From Nitrospira sp. (GTDB lineage Bacteria; Nitrospirota; Nitrospiria; Nitrospirales; Nitrospiraceae): a stretch of 64,000 bases of DNA. The translations under genes were made by a program, and so were the position numbers. The stretch spans positions 466,001 to 530,000 of the forward strand of contig JANDJI010000001.1 of NCBI GenBank assembly GCA_024331125.1. Reading direction: 5' to 3'. This document shows, in pieces, positions 18,090 to 28,259 of this stretch. Numbering within the stretch: position 1 is the stretch's first letter; every line of letters starts with the position of its first letter. The notes beneath the pieces are model-generated. The model was not told the DNA's origin. It worked only from the letters and a program-made list of their open reading frames with translations, and did not search any database.

Positions 18090-18971
18090 TCATGGCCGCA
18101 CTCGTATGTCCAATCTCGGTTTCTCAATGGTCGGCATCTTATTTCGCCCAAGACTCCATGTCGTCTGAAGACAATCGAAACAGAGCCCCAGATGCCACAG
18201 CCGATAGTCGCAGCCGTATCCCTCCGAAAACATGGCTTCCCACTCCCTGCGCGAGAGACAGGGATAGTGATCCGGCTCGCTTTTCCGATAATGGTCTTGA
18301 GCCAATCTGATGATTCGCTCGGCCTCGTGGTTCAACTGCTGGCGAGACCGCTCTGCTTTGGCGATCAGCCCTCCCAGCTCATCGTCGGTCATGCCGATTT
18401 CTTCCATCGTCCGTCGCCATCCGGATTCCCGCCAGCGGCGGAAGTTTTTGTAAATGCGCTGGCTCTCCGACTCGGTCAGGCCCGCCACCGAGATAACGTC
18501 CCGCGGCCCCATGCCGTAGCAATGGTGGTACAGCGCGATCAGCGCGTCCCGGCTGATCACCGCCCGCGCCACAAGCCCGTCAAGAAACCGTCCCAGCACG
18601 GTGAGCAGCCCCGCGTGATAGCAAAACGGCTCCGGCCGGCTATGCTCTTTCGCCACGAACGAATCGAGCAAGAACAACGGGCGACAGGGCACCTCGCTGC
18701 GTCCATACACCATGAATCGTTCCAGGTATTCCGCGCTCCAGCGGAGCACGAATTTCTCATGGGCCGTGTCGTCGTTCCACTGGCCGGTTTCCTTCAGAAA
18801 CCGCCTCATGTGATTTCTCGTCCGCTCAAGCAGAATCGGCAGGGCTTGTGAGACAAGCCGATCGAACTCTTCCGGAGTTGATACGGCATCTTCAAGTCGG
18901 CCGAAAGCCGCTGTGCGGTCGGACATGGTCTGTTCCCCGCCGTCAATGGAGTTTGTGACCATAGTATTCAT
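18090..18971 (-). CDS. Unrecognised protein with sigma-region-4-like helix-turn-helix
   Basis: A 293-residue soluble protein that I cannot assign. The middle (DVISVAGLTESESQRIYKNF) resembles the helix-turn-helix of sigma factor region 4, with helices before and after rich in Arg and aromatic residues. Several Cys near the C-terminus are not arranged as a clear metal site. No sigma region 2 is visible, so it is not an ordinary sigma factor. The start at 18971 has GGAG six bases upstream; an alternative ATG at 18926 is also plausible. It precedes the coiled-coil gene on the same strand by 59 bases, so the two may form one unit. Confidence 0.65.
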   Translation of the reverse strand: MNTMVTNSIDGGEQTMSDRTAAFGRLEDAVSTPEEFDRLVSQALPILLERTRNHMRRFLKETGQWNDDTAHEKFVLRWSAEYLERFMVYGRSEVPCRPLFLLDSFVAKEHSRPEPFCYHAGLLTVLGRFLDGLVARAVISRDALIALYHHCYGMGPRDVISVAGLTESESQRIYKNFRRWRESGWRRTMEEIGMTDDELGGLIAKAERSRQQLNHEAERIIRLAQDHYRKSEPDHYPCLSRREWEAMFSEGYGCDYRLWHLGLCFDCLQTTWSLGRNKMPTIEKPRLDIRVRP

Positions 18972-19137
18972 TTGCGGCTCCGCTTGAAAAGATGCCGGCG
19001 TTGGACAAATGTTCACACCTCCGATGGATTTTGTCCATTGCCCGGTCCGCCGTGCGATCGGTAAAAGTGACGTCTACATCGTGCCATCGCAGATGGCCAT
19101 TCATCTATCACTCTTACACCTAACCATGGAGGGTATC

Positions 19138-19305
19138 ATGAATCGTTTGAGCGGATTCTTGGCGTTGGCGGCATTTCTTTCATTCGGTCTGATCGCTCCC
19201 TTGTCGTTTGCCGGTGAGGAAGAAAAGAAAGAAGAAAAGAAGGGCGGCCACGTGGTGGTGTTGAGCGACGACAAGCAGGATGAAAAGAAGGAAGGCGGGA
19301 AGTAA
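19138..19305 (+). CDS. Tiny secreted Glu/Lys-rich protein
   Basis: A 55-residue protein with a clear signal peptide (about 1-25, ending LSFA) and a mature part of only ~30 residues made largely of Glu, Lys and Asp around a short hydrophobic strand (HVVVLSDD). The ATG follows GGAGGG by four bases and a strong hairpin terminator starts 12 bases after the stop, so this looks like a real, separately transcribed gene. No family is recognised. A highly charged periplasmic peptide could bind metal ions or act as a chaperone-like polyelectrolyte, but this is speculation. Confidence 0.7.
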   Translation: MNRLSGFLALAAFLSFGLIAPLSFAGEEEKKEEKKGGHVVVLSDDKQDEKKEGGK

Positions 19306-19317
19306 GCCTCGCCAGCC

Positions 19318-19350
19318 GGAGGGACGCGACGGTCGGTCGCGTCCCTCTTT
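19318..19350 (+). terminator. Intrinsic terminator after small secreted protein
   Basis: A perfect stem (AGGGACGCGAC with GTCGCGTCCCT, 11 base pairs plus one more G-C pair) closes a five-base loop and is followed by CTTT. It lies between the small plus-strand gene and the convergent hypE gene and may stop transcription from both sides. Confidence 0.75.
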
Positions 19351-19376
19351 CACGAATACGCCGCCACGGCAAGTCC

Positions 19377-20438
19377 TCAGCAGATTCTCGGCAACTGTTC
19401 ACCTGACAACAGATCCAAAATCCGAGTCGTCCCGACCACCGTCTGCAGCACCACCGGCGGTAAAGGGCGATCCGTCACTGAACCGATCAGAGCCGCCCTT
19501 CCAGACACCGCATGCCTTCTCATCACGGCAAGTGCCGGCTCAACCTGTGAGCTCGGCACTATCGCGACAAACCGCCCCTCGTTGGCAACATAAAGAGGAT
19601 CGAGGCCCAACAGTTCACAGGCCCCACGCACCGGATCGAGGATTGGAATGGCCGCTTCGTCGATCACGATCCCGACGCCGGCCGCTTCGCCAATTTCATT
19701 CAAGGCGGAGGCCAATCCACCGCGCGTCAGATCCCGCAGACAATGAGTCTCGACACCACTGCCGATCAGATCCTCCACGACCCCGTGCAAGGGCGCCGAA
19801 TCACTCTGCACCTCACCGGCAAAGGAGAGCCCCTCCCGCACGCTCAACACGGCCACGCCGTGAGAACCCAGGTCGCCACTGACCAAGATCGCATCTCCAG
19901 GCCGAACGGACTGAGGCGAGATGTGAACGCCGTCCGGAACAAGGCCGACCCCGGCCGTATTGATAAAGATCCCGTCGCCCTTGCCTCGATCCACGACTTT
20001 CGTGTCCCCTGTGACGATTGACACACCGGCTGCCCGTGCCGCCTCAGCCATCGACTTCACAACCTGCCGGAGCACGTCCACGCTCAGCCCTTCTTCTAGA
20101 ATAAAACCGGCGCTGAGGTACAACGGCTTGGCCCCGCACATGGCGAGATCGTTGACCGTGCCATGAACCGCAAGCCTGCCGATGTCTCCTCCGGGAAAAA
20201 ACAAGGGACGCACCACATAAGAATCAGTCGTAAAGGCCAGCGTGCCCCGTTCTACCGGCCAAGTGGCCCCGTCGTGCAAGGGTGCGAGCAACGGGTTGTC
20301 AAAGGTCCGCACGAACACCTCTTGAATCAGCTCTCGCATCAGGCGGCCGCCGCCACCATGGGCCAATTGCACAGTTTTCTTATCCGACATCGGCAGGGGA
20401 CAGGCCAGCTCAAATGATTGGTCATCCATCATGATCAT
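19377..20438 (-). CDS. hypE: [NiFe] hydrogenase maturation protein HypE
   Basis: A 353-residue AIR-synthase-like enzyme that dehydrates the thiocarbamate on its own C-terminal Cys to make the cyanide ligand of the active-site iron. The N-terminal ATP-binding Gly-rich segment ([10 protein letters not shown]) and the C-terminal PRIC end, whose last Cys is the carrier residue, are both present. It is the last gene of the hydrogenase unit, 121 bases after hypD, the largest gap inside that unit. No clear ribosome site marks the start; an internal ATG at residue 17 is an alternative. Works with HypF. Confidence 0.95.
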   Translation of the reverse strand: MIMMDDQSFELACPLPMSDKKTVQLAHGGGGRLMRELIQEVFVRTFDNPLLAPLHDGATWPVERGTLAFTTDSYVVRPLFFPGGDIGRLAVHGTVNDLAMCGAKPLYLSAGFILEEGLSVDVLRQVVKSMAEAARAAGVSIVTGDTKVVDRGKGDGIFINTAGVGLVPDGVHISPQSVRPGDAILVSGDLGSHGVAVLSVREGLSFAGEVQSDSAPLHGVVEDLIGSGVETHCLRDLTRGGLASALNEIGEAAGVGIVIDEAAIPILDPVRGACELLGLDPLYVANEGRFVAIVPSSQVEPALAVMRRHAVSGRAALIGSVTDRPLPPVVLQTVVGTTRILDLLSGEQLPRIC

Positions 20439-20498
20439 CTTTGACTAGAGAAGGGAGAGCCTCGCCATCTGTCCGTGAGCAATCAGTTGCCGATCCCC

Positions 20499-20538
20499 GT
20501 TGTCAGCTCATCACCACTTCACACTTGGAACTGACAAC
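20499..20538. repeat. Inverted repeat in hypD-hypE spacer
   Basis: GTTGTCAG and CTGACAAC form an 8-base inverted repeat around a 24-base spacer inside the only sizeable gap of the hydrogenase unit. It could be an RNA hairpin affecting hypE expression or simply chance. Confidence 0.3.
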
Positions 20539-20559
20539 TTGTTGTCTTCTGCTCGCCGC

Positions 20560-21666
20560 TCACCCGGCGCCCGCTCTCCTGTATCGATAATAAGCAGCGC
20601 AGGCCCCTTCGCTCGATACCATCGGCGCCCCCAACGGCCTCTCCGGTGTGCACCTTGTGCCGAAGGCGGGACAGTCCGGTGGTTTGAGCAACCCTTGCAA
20701 CACCAGGCCGCTCTGACATTCCGGATGTTCCTGCGCAGCCGGCCCATACCGAGCCAGCACGTCGCGAAACCGCGCCGCTGCGTCGAATTCCGCATAGGCC
20801 GACTTGATGCGGAGCCCGCTTCGGGGAATCTCACCGATGCCTCGCCAGATACGTGATGACGGCTCAAATACCTCATCCACAACAGCTTGGGCCTGTCGAT
20901 TGCCCTCGCGGCTTACCGAGCGCACATACTGATTCTCGACAACCGCCCGTCCTTCCTCCAATTGGTTCACCACCATCGCAATCCCTTCCAACACATCCAC
21001 CGGCTCAAACCCTGTCACAACGATCGGCACTCGATACCGCAACGCAATGGACTCATACTCCTCGTACCCCATCACCGTGCACACATGGCCGGCAGCCAGA
21101 AACCCCTGAATGCGATTCTGCGGAGATGACAGGATCGCCTCTATCGCCGGAGGGACCAGCACATGGGCGACCAGCAGACTGAAATTCGTAAGGCCCATCG
21201 TTTTGGCCTGGACCACCGCCATCGCCCATGGTGGGGCTGTAGTCTCGAACCCCACTGCAAAACAGACGACTTCCCGATTAGGGGTCGCCCGGGCCAGCTC
21301 TAGCGCATCGAGCGGCGAATAGATGATTCGTACGTCCGCCCGCTCCGCCTTGGCACCGAAAAGGTCGCCCTGAGAGCCTGGCACCCGCAACATGTCGCCG
21401 AACGAACAGAGGATCACTCCAGGCTGCCGCGCCAGCCGGACTGCGTCATCGATCAAGCTGACCGGCGTGACACAGACCGGACAGCCGGGGCCGTGAACCA
21501 ACGTGAGCCCCTTCGGCAACAGTTCGTCCAACCCGAACCGCACGATCGAATGGGTCTGTCCTCCACAGACCTCCATGATCGTCCAGGGCCGGCTGACCGT
21601 CTGCTTGATCCGCTCCGCGAGCGTCGCCACCACAGCGCGATCGCGAAATTCATCGACGTATTTCAC
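20560..21666 (-). CDS. hypD: [NiFe] hydrogenase maturation protein HypD
   Basis: A 368-residue iron-sulfur scaffold on which Fe(CN)2CO is assembled with HypC. Conserved signatures are visible: the thiol-redox motif CGGQTH (residues 34-39), GPGCPVCVT, a GFETT segment, and the C-terminal cysteines expected for the [4Fe-4S] cluster. Translation starts with GTG that overlaps the hypC stop by four bases (GTGA), so the two partner proteins are translationally coupled. Confidence 0.95.
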   Translation of the reverse strand: MKYVDEFRDRAVVATLAERIKQTVSRPWTIMEVCGGQTHSIVRFGLDELLPKGLTLVHGPGCPVCVTPVSLIDDAVRLARQPGVILCSFGDMLRVPGSQGDLFGAKAERADVRIIYSPLDALELARATPNREVVCFAVGFETTAPPWAMAVVQAKTMGLTNFSLLVAHVLVPPAIEAILSSPQNRIQGFLAAGHVCTVMGYEEYESIALRYRVPIVVTGFEPVDVLEGIAMVVNQLEEGRAVVENQYVRSVSREGNRQAQAVVDEVFEPSSRIWRGIGEIPRSGLRIKSAYAEFDAAARFRDVLARYGPAAQEHPECQSGLVLQGLLKPPDCPAFGTRCTPERPLGAPMVSSEGACAAYYRYRRAGAG

Positions 21667-21950
21667 CTGGATTTCGCACCCTCTCCGCCTGTAGCCGGTT
21701 GATGTCCTGCCGCTCTGTCTTTCTCTTCCATCGCCGCCATCGCTGCATAGGCCTCCAACGTCCGCCCGGCCTCGTCTTCGTTGAGTTTGCTGATCGCAAA
21801 GCCGACGTGCACAATCACATAATCGCCGACGGTGGCATCAGGCACGAGAGCCAATGAGACGGTTTTCGTGACCCCGCCGAACGAAACCGCGGCCGTCCGG
21901 AGTGGATCATCTGCGACCTGCAAGACCTGGCCGGGCACTGCAAGACACAT
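21663..21950 (-). CDS. hypC: [NiFe] hydrogenase maturation chaperone HypC
   Basis: A 95-residue chaperone with the N-terminal MCLAVPGQV motif whose Cys2 binds the iron centre during assembly and delivery to the large subunit. The tail (after residue ~75) is charged and longer than in minimal HypC. Its ATG shares one base with the hypF stop (TGATG) and is preceded by GGAGG inside hypF; its stop overlaps hypD. Confidence 0.95.
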   Translation of the reverse strand: MCLAVPGQVLQVADDPLRTAAVSFGGVTKTVSLALVPDATVGDYVIVHVGFAISKLNEDEAGRTLEAYAAMAAMEEKDRAAGHQPATGGEGAKSR

Positions 21951-24361
21951 CACGTCCTCCTCGAATGCCGATGAGCAGTGTGACAAGCCGCCACGACCGC
22001 CTGTCCTAACGACAATCCTCCGTCGTTGGGCGGCACCAGCCGGTGGCAATAGACTATGAACCCGGCTTTTTCTAACCCTTGCCGAGCCAACGACAACAAC
22101 AGGCCATTCTGAAAGCAACCACCGGTCAACACAACATGCGGAAGTCCCGCTGCCTGAGCAATCCACACGAGCGCCTGCGCCAGCCCATGGTGAAATCGAG
22201 CTGTCATCCGTTCTGGACTCACCCCCTGCTGAAGATCCCGCACCAGTTCATTCACCATGGGACGCCAATCGACAACCAGGCGGTTGCCGCGGGAATCGAC
22301 CTTCACCACATCAAACGGATAGCCCGCTGTCTCTCCGTTTGCCAGTGCTCGTTCAGCAGCGAATTCGACCACCATCGCCGCCTGGCCTTCAAAGGAGGCC
22401 TTTTGACATAGACCGGCAAGCGAAGCCACCGCATCGAACAACCGCCCCACACTCGTCGTCCAGGGCGAGGCGGCAGGGGATTTCAGTAGAGTCGCCAGCC
22501 GTTCACGCTCCATAGCCGTCACCTGCCAGAACGGGAGCCATTGGGCCGGCATCTGTTCGCCCATGAGGTCCCACAACAACGAGGCAGCCGACCGTGTCGG
22601 CTCCTTCATGGCTGCCTCTCCTCCCGGCAATCGGAAGGGCCGGAAATGGGCAAACCGCTCAAATCTGTCGAGCCTGGCGATCAGAAATTCCCCACCCCAC
22701 ACGACACCGTCGGTTCCATACCCCGCTCCGTCCCAAGCGATGCCCAAGACCGGACCATCCAGCCCATGTTCGGCCATGCAGGACACCACATGGGCATGGT
22801 GGTGCTGCACAGTAGCCAACGGGACGGACCACTGCGACGCCAGCTCCCTGGCAAGGATCGACGATCGATAATCGGGATGGAGATCGCAGGTCACCAGGGA
22901 CGGTGTCACGTGAAGCAGCCGTTGAAGATCCTCGACCGTTTGCCGGAAGGTATGATCCGCCTCCAATGTTGAGAGATCCCCAAGGTGCTGGCTCATCCAG
23001 ACTCGGTCTTGTTGGAGCAAGGCGATCGTGTTTTTGAGATGTCCTCCCAGGGCGAGCACTGTTTCGTTTGAGCTAGCCAGACACTTTCTCAAGCGGATGG
23101 CCCGTGGCGCATAGCCGCGGGCTCGGCGGAGGATCATGATTTGCGCTGGCCTGGCTGATTCACATCGATCGGCGGAGACTTGCCCATCGACACAGACCCG
23201 CACCACCGAATCGTCAACCGGCCTGGCGATCGGGCGATCATGCACCAGCAACGCATCGGCGATGCCGCCCAGTCGTCTCACCGCTTCTCGCTCATCAATC
23301 ACAATCGGTTCTTCCGATCGGTTGCCACTGGTCGCCACCATCGGTTGTCCCAGTTGCTGCATGAGCAGGTGATGCAACGGCGTCGTTGGCAAGAGGGCGC
23401 CGACAAAGGGATTGCCCGGCGCCACCGCCGGGGCCACGCTGCTGTCAGGGCGCCGGCGCACCAGCACGATCGGCGCGGTGGGGGAGGTGAGCAGTGCTTC
23501 CTCTTCCGGTGAGAGGACGCAATGGATCCGGGCCGCTTCCAGGGAAGGGAATAGGACGGCGAACGGCTTATCCGGCCTCTGTTTTCTCACCCGAAGTCGC
23601 CGCACCGCCTCGTCCGATTTTGCATCGACCCACAGTTGAAACCCACCTAAACCCTTCACGGCAAGGATCAGTCCCTCTCGAAGCAAGCTGACAGCCTGCG
23701 CAATCGCCTCCCCCCCCTGTACCATCTCGCGCCCACACTCATCCCACAGGGCCACCTGTGGACTGCAGAGAGGGCAAGCGATCGATTCAGCATGAAAACG
23801 CCGACTCTCGACCGCCTCGTACTCGGCTTGGCAAGCCGTACAGAGCCGAAACCTCTTCATTGTCGTCCGAAGCCGGTCATAGGGCATGTCGGTGATGACG
23901 CTGTAGCGAGGACCACACTGGGTGCAGGTGATGAACGGATAGTGGAATCGCCGATCGGACGGATCATTGAATTCTCGCAGACAGTCGGCACAAACGGCCA
24001 AATCCGGTGGAACTGCCAGAGCCCAACGGCCCATCGATTCGCTGGTGTGAATTGAAAAATCTGTTTGATCACAGGGTAGCACCGCTCGAGCGGTCACGGC
24101 CTCAACCAGAGCCGACACCGGTGCATCAGCTTGGAGTCGATGAAGAAACTGTTCGATGGTCGCTGCATGTCCCTCCACTTCGATCATGAGGCCGTTCGTC
24201 GTATTGCGGGCCCAGCCTGCCAAGTCCAATTCACGTGCCAAGCGATAGACAAAAGGCCGGAACCCTACCCCCTGCACCGTTCCCTCCACGTCAATTCGAA
24301 CCCGCTGCCGAACCCGCTGCCGAACCAGCCGCCTCGTTGCCTTGTCTCGGGACACTGTCAT
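21950..24361 (-). CDS. hypF: Carbamoyltransferase HypF
   Basis: An 803-residue protein with the standard HypF order: an acylphosphatase domain (about 20-110, GTVQGVGFRPFVYRLA), two zinc-finger units of CxxC pairs (about 125-205), a YrdC-like domain (about 220-400) and a Kae1/TsaD-like domain to the C-terminus with the HHAH metal site. It converts carbamoyl phosphate to carbamoyl-AMP and passes the carbamoyl group to HypE. The N-terminus has a short repeated basic stretch (VRQRVRQRVR). It overlaps hypA by four bases and hypC by one. Confidence 0.95.
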   Translation of the reverse strand: MTVSRDKATRRLVRQRVRQRVRIDVEGTVQGVGFRPFVYRLARELDLAGWARNTTNGLMIEVEGHAATIEQFLHRLQADAPVSALVEAVTARAVLPCDQTDFSIHTSESMGRWALAVPPDLAVCADCLREFNDPSDRRFHYPFITCTQCGPRYSVITDMPYDRLRTTMKRFRLCTACQAEYEAVESRRFHAESIACPLCSPQVALWDECGREMVQGGEAIAQAVSLLREGLILAVKGLGGFQLWVDAKSDEAVRRLRVRKQRPDKPFAVLFPSLEAARIHCVLSPEEEALLTSPTAPIVLVRRRPDSSVAPAVAPGNPFVGALLPTTPLHHLLMQQLGQPMVATSGNRSEEPIVIDEREAVRRLGGIADALLVHDRPIARPVDDSVVRVCVDGQVSADRCESARPAQIMILRRARGYAPRAIRLRKCLASSNETVLALGGHLKNTIALLQQDRVWMSQHLGDLSTLEADHTFRQTVEDLQRLLHVTPSLVTCDLHPDYRSSILARELASQWSVPLATVQHHHAHVVSCMAEHGLDGPVLGIAWDGAGYGTDGVVWGGEFLIARLDRFERFAHFRPFRLPGGEAAMKEPTRSAASLLWDLMGEQMPAQWLPFWQVTAMERERLATLLKSPAASPWTTSVGRLFDAVASLAGLCQKASFEGQAAMVVEFAAERALANGETAGYPFDVVKVDSRGNRLVVDWRPMVNELVRDLQQGVSPERMTARFHHGLAQALVWIAQAAGLPHVVLTGGCFQNGLLLSLARQGLEKAGFIVYCHRLVPPNDGGLSLGQAVVAACHTAHRHSRRT

Positions 24362-24711
24362 TCCTCGACCACGACTTCCTGCACCACCACCTCCGGAGCC
24401 TCCTCATCCCGAAGCATCACACCACCACAGTTGGGACAGAGACTGGTTGGAGTTTCACAAGTTCCATCCCACCGGCAACCGGGGCACCAGGCCTCTCCGG
24501 TAAACGGCAGTAGCTCCACCGTCGCTCCCTCAAGCCTCGTGCCTCGTGCCACCAGTTCAAAGGCTGTCTGAATAGTCGCAGAGTCATGTTCCATCAAATG
24601 GGAGCCGGTGCGGATCTTCAGTCTCACTGTCACCGGGTTCGCTTGCGGCCTTTTCTCCAATGCAGCTTCAACGGCCTTTACGACCTGCTTCATCACATGG
24701 AGTTCATGCAC
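24358..24711 (-). CDS. hypA: Nickel metallochaperone HypA
   Basis: A 117-residue protein. The N-terminal MHE holds the nickel-binding His2, and the zinc site is formed by two CxxC pairs (CPGC and CPNC, about residues 76-95). It loads nickel into the hydrogenase large subunit. The acidic C-terminus (VVVQEVVVEE) is longer than in Escherichia coli HypA. Its usual GTPase partner HypB is not encoded in this cluster. It overlaps the protease gene by 19 bases and hypF by four. Confidence 0.93.
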   Translation of the reverse strand: MHELHVMKQVVKAVEAALEKRPQANPVTVRLKIRTGSHLMEHDSATIQTAFELVARGTRLEGATVELLPFTGEAWCPGCRWDGTCETPTSLCPNCGGVMLRDEEAPEVVVQEVVVEE

Positions 24712-25268
24712 AGCAATGGCTCAACATCTCGTGCAATCTGTTCGACCACCTGTTCCACCGCCTCTTCGACCGGTTGTGACAGGGATGGTCCCCATCCTGT
24801 CTCGGCCACTTCGATCCCATAGATCATCACCGTCTCGGGCAACCGGCCTAAGGTCCTGCCCAGTTCGATCGTCTCCGCCACGCCCACACCATGGGTCGAT
24901 CGACAGGCCAGATTCAGCGCAATCGGGCCGGCCGAGGCATCCAGGCGATGGATCGTTCCTGCCGGCTGCCCACTTTTCGCCGCGTCGATGAGCAAAACAA
25001 CCCGCGCGCCGTTCATCAGATCCAGCAGGTCCGTTCCCGCCTGCCGAGCCTCGATGACCTGCCCCCTCTCTCCAATCCGATCCAGCCGATCCCGGAGCCG
25101 CCGCGCAGCCAGCAGACCGGCAGCATCATCGCCGCGCCACTCGTTGCCGAGGCCGATGATGCGAATGTTCGACCGACCGACCGGACGGCGGAGGAGAGAA
25201 GAGTCACTCGGCGTGGTGTCATTCACGGTGGTTTGTGCCATCGTGTCGGCCGACTCATCAGAGATCAC
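24693..25268 (-). CDS. Hydrogenase maturation endopeptidase (HyaD/HybD/HycI type)
   Basis: A 191-residue peptidase that trims the C-terminal tail of the large subunit after nickel is in place. The typical [13 protein letters not shown] segment (about residues 39-51) carries the metal-sensing acidic residues, and a second conserved His occurs in STHGVG. The start is taken as GTG at 25268, which overlaps the large-subunit stop by 11 bases and has GGAG upstream; an ATG at 25241 is possible. Its place directly after the large subunit fits its substrate. Confidence 0.9.
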   Translation of the reverse strand: MISDESADTMAQTTVNDTTPSDSSLLRRPVGRSNIRIIGLGNEWRGDDAAGLLAARRLRDRLDRIGERGQVIEARQAGTDLLDLMNGARVVLLIDAAKSGQPAGTIHRLDASAGPIALNLACRSTHGVGVAETIELGRTLGRLPETVMIYGIEVAETGWGPSLSQPVEEAVEQVVEQIARDVEPLLCMNSM

Positions 25269-26580
25269 GCTGAAGCTCCAGCTTCAAGAAGTGGGTCGCG
25301 CAGGAGATACAGGGATCGTAACAACGGATCACCTTTTCACAGGACAGGGCGATCGCCTCATCGGCCTCATTTAACACGCGGGGGAGGAACAGCCGCAGAT
25401 CCTCTTCAATTCTCCCTTGGTTCTGCGACGTCGGAGGAACAATCTTGGCTTCGCGGATCAAACCATTCCCATCAATCCGATACCGGTGATAAAGAATCCC
25501 GCGCGGCGCCTCGGTACAGGCCATCCCCACACCGGCCCGCACCGTGACCGGCAGGGCGGGAGCCGGCGGCGGTTCATACCGGTCGATCAGCCGCAGGGCC
25601 TCCTCCAGCGCATAGAGCATCTCTACGGAACGGGCGACGATCCCTTGAAAGGGATTGCGAAGCGGCAAGGAAAGTCCCGCATCCTTCAACGCCGCCATGA
25701 CCGCCGGAGACAACCGATCGCGATTGAGATTCACTCGGGCCAAGGGCCCGACCTGATAGGAAGCGCCGTTCAGTCTGCAATGGAGCGCGGTGGAATGGGG
25801 TACCTGCTGTTCTTCAAAATGCCGCTCGAACTCGTCGGCTGAGATAGCAAGGCCGTTGGACGAGACGATCCGCCCTTCATTAAACGGATATTCATCCTCG
25901 TGACGCAGCGCAACGAAGGTGTAGTCGGGGACAAAGTCCGGATACGAAAACGACGCAACCCACCGGATCGTCTCGATCGCGGCATCGCGGGCCCACGAGA
26001 GTTCGTCTTTGAGCCCTTCCAACTCACGTCGGCTCGGCACACGCGAAAACCCCCCGACCTTCACCGACACAGGGTGCACGGAGCGGCCGCCCAGCAGCGT
26101 CATGAGGGCGTTGCCTGCCTTCTTGATCCGCAAGCCCCTCGTCACAGCAGCCGCGTGATCCTTGGCCATTACGATGCCGCTCTCATAGCCCAGAAAATCC
26201 GGCGCGTGCAGCAAATACACGTGCAGGGCATGGCTTTCGATCCATTCACCGCAGTAGAGAAGCCGCCGGAGCTCCCGCAACGGTCCATCGACGCGAAGCC
26301 CGAAGATCCGCTCGATCGCGTGGACGGCGCTCATCTGGTAAGCGACCGGACAGATCCCGCAGATTCTGGCGACAATGTCCGGCACTTCGTCGTAATGCCG
26401 GCCTTGTAAAAAGGCCTCGAAGAACCGAGGCGGCTCGAAGATCCGAAGTTCGACCTCGTGCACCGTGCCCTGTTTCACCGTGACGCGGAGCGCTCCTTCT
26501 CCTTCGACACGGGCAATCGTCCCGATGGCAATGGTCCTGGTGCTATTCGCCGGCTGGTGAGCAGGACTCTCTCCTCTCAT
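25258..26580 (-). CDS. hydA: Group 3b [NiFe] hydrogenase large (catalytic) subunit
   Basis: A 440-residue catalytic subunit of a soluble bidirectional hydrogenase. The N-terminal nickel ligand motif is R72-IC74-GIC77-PVA and the C-terminal one is D422-PCISCATH430; maturation should cut after His430 and remove ten residues. The RICGICPVA and DPCISCATH forms and the company of HydD, HydG and HydB subunits mark group 3b (sulfhydrogenase), which couples H2 to NAD(P). It overlaps the small-subunit gene by four bases and the protease gene by 11. All four active-site Cys are present, so the enzyme should be functional. Confidence 0.95.
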   Translation of the reverse strand: MRGESPAHQPANSTRTIAIGTIARVEGEGALRVTVKQGTVHEVELRIFEPPRFFEAFLQGRHYDEVPDIVARICGICPVAYQMSAVHAIERIFGLRVDGPLRELRRLLYCGEWIESHALHVYLLHAPDFLGYESGIVMAKDHAAAVTRGLRIKKAGNALMTLLGGRSVHPVSVKVGGFSRVPSRRELEGLKDELSWARDAAIETIRWVASFSYPDFVPDYTFVALRHEDEYPFNEGRIVSSNGLAISADEFERHFEEQQVPHSTALHCRLNGASYQVGPLARVNLNRDRLSPAVMAALKDAGLSLPLRNPFQGIVARSVEMLYALEEALRLIDRYEPPPAPALPVTVRAGVGMACTEAPRGILYHRYRIDGNGLIREAKIVPPTSQNQGRIEEDLRLFLPRVLNEADEAIALSCEKVIRCYDPCISCATHFLKLELQRDL

Positions 26581-27416
26581 GACCCCTCACTGTTCGTGCG
26601 TTTAACCGCCCAGGCTTCGCTCTCGCGCCGGAACGACGCGGCGGCACCGTTGATGCCGCGAAATCGCCGCACGACGTCGATCGGAATCAGCCCAAGCCGG
26701 TCGTGGAACTGTTTCGCCAGCGACGCAGTATTGGGCGGATAGCCGACTCCCTTCGCCATCCCCTCCGCCGGACCGAAACAGCCGTAACAGTCGCGTCCCA
26801 TGCTCGGACAGATCGCGCCGCATCCGCCGCTCGTTACCGGTCCAAGGCAGGGCATCCCCTTCGCCACTACCACGCACACGTTTCCTCGGCGTTTACACTC
26901 AAGACAGACACTGTCCGCCGGGATACGAGGCCGGACTCCCGCCAACAGATCGGTGACAACTCGCAGCAATTGGTCCTTATCAATCGGGCAGCCCCTCAGC
27001 TCGTAATCGACCTTCACGTGGTCGGCAATCGACGTGCTGGTGGCCAGCGTCCGAATGAAGTCCGGTCTCGGATAGACACATTGTTTGTACGAGCCAATAT
27101 CGGCCCAGTTGCGCAGGGCCTGGATGCCCCCAGCCGTGGCGCAGGCGCCGATCGTCATCAAAACCTTGGCCTGCTCCCGCACGGCCTTGATTCGATGCTC
27201 GTCCTCTTCTGTCGTAATCGACCCCTCCACCAACGCAAGGTCGTAAGGCCCTGGCTCCATGCGGCTTGAGGCCTCCGGGAAGTAGGCGATATCCAGCGCC
27301 GCTCCCAAGAGAAGCAGCTCGTCCTCCAGGTTCAAGACACTCAACTGGCAGCCGTCGCAGGAGGCGAACTTAAAAACCCCCAACCTTGGCTTTCGTTGTC
27401 CTTCCACAAAAGACAT
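26577..27416 (-). CDS. hydD: Group 3b [NiFe] hydrogenase small subunit
   Basis: A 279-residue electron-transfer subunit. It has the proximal cluster motif C20-DGC23, the GACA segment, RGCP and further Cys sets ([26 protein letters not shown]) for [4Fe-4S] clusters. There is no twin-arginine signal, so it is cytoplasmic, as in groups 3 and 4. It sits between the flavin subunit (nine-base gap) and the large subunit (four-base overlap). Confidence 0.94.
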   Translation of the reverse strand: MSFVEGQRKPRLGVFKFASCDGCQLSVLNLEDELLLLGAALDIAYFPEASSRMEPGPYDLALVEGSITTEEDEHRIKAVREQAKVLMTIGACATAGGIQALRNWADIGSYKQCVYPRPDFIRTLATSTSIADHVKVDYELRGCPIDKDQLLRVVTDLLAGVRPRIPADSVCLECKRRGNVCVVVAKGMPCLGPVTSGGCGAICPSMGRDCYGCFGPAEGMAKGVGYPPNTASLAKQFHDRLGLIPIDVVRRFRGINGAAASFRRESEAWAVKRTNSEGS

Positions 27417-27425
27417 CGTCGCGCC

Positions 27426-28259
27426 TCAGACTCCCGGTCTCCCCAACCACGGTTCAATCCGGTCGTATCGCATCACCGGTCCATCCTTGCACACAAAATA
27501 GGGCCCCATCTGGCAATGGCCGCAGAGGCCGATCCCACATTCCATGTGCCGCTCAAGCGATACATAGACGGACGTCGCAGGCAAGCCCCGGCGGAGCAGA
27601 ATCGGCACCCCCACCCGCATCATGATCTCCGGTCCGCACATCAGCACGATGGTTCGCATGGGGTTGAATGACACCATCTCGAACAGTTCCGTGACCACAC
27701 CCACATGGTAGCGCCAGAGCTTGCCTGGCCGGTCGCTGGTCAATAACACCTCCGTGTCAGGCTGTCGCTCCCACCGGTCAAACCGTTCGTGGAAGACCAT
27801 GTCTTCCGGCGTCTTGACCCCGTGGAGGATCTTGACCGCCCCGTATTGGTCCCGTCTGCGAAACACGTACTCGATGGCGCCCACCACCGGTGCGCAGCCA
27901 AGCCCACCGGTCACGATAACGACGTCCCGCCCATGCGCTTCGTCAAGCGGCCAGCCCTGCCCAAACGGACCGCGAATCCCCAAGACATCGCCGGCCTGCA
28001 ACCGTGCGATGGCGTTGGTCACTCGCCCCACGGCCCTAATCGTATGGTCTAGAGATTCCGGCTCCTCCGGGTCCGACACGATCGAAATCGCCACCTCGCC
28101 GACCCCGAACAGAGAGACCATATTGAACTGCCCGGCGGCAAAGTGATAGCGCTGCCGCTCGGCTTCATCATTGATTCGGAGCCGATAGGTGTGGATGTCG
28201 GCCGTCTCGCGAATCTTCTCGACGATCGTCGCCGCATGAATCACATGAGGATTAGTCAT
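27426..28259 (-). CDS. hydG: Hydrogenase NAD(P)-linked flavin subunit (HydG)
   Basis: A 277-residue oxidoreductase of the ferredoxin-NADP reductase / dihydroorotate dehydrogenase PyrK type. An FAD-binding barrel covers about 1-100, the NAD(P)-binding domain 105-235 (VTGGLGCAPV, MCGPEIMM), and a C-terminal [2Fe-2S] site is formed by Cys in ECGIGLCGHCQMGPYFVC. It passes electrons between NAD(P)H and the iron-sulfur chain. It overlaps hydB by four bases. Confidence 0.93.
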   Translation of the reverse strand: MTNPHVIHAATIVEKIRETADIHTYRLRINDEAERQRYHFAAGQFNMVSLFGVGEVAISIVSDPEEPESLDHTIRAVGRVTNAIARLQAGDVLGIRGPFGQGWPLDEAHGRDVVIVTGGLGCAPVVGAIEYVFRRRDQYGAVKILHGVKTPEDMVFHERFDRWERQPDTEVLLTSDRPGKLWRYHVGVVTELFEMVSFNPMRTIVLMCGPEIMMRVGVPILLRRGLPATSVYVSLERHMECGIGLCGHCQMGPYFVCKDGPVMRYDRIEPWLGRPGV

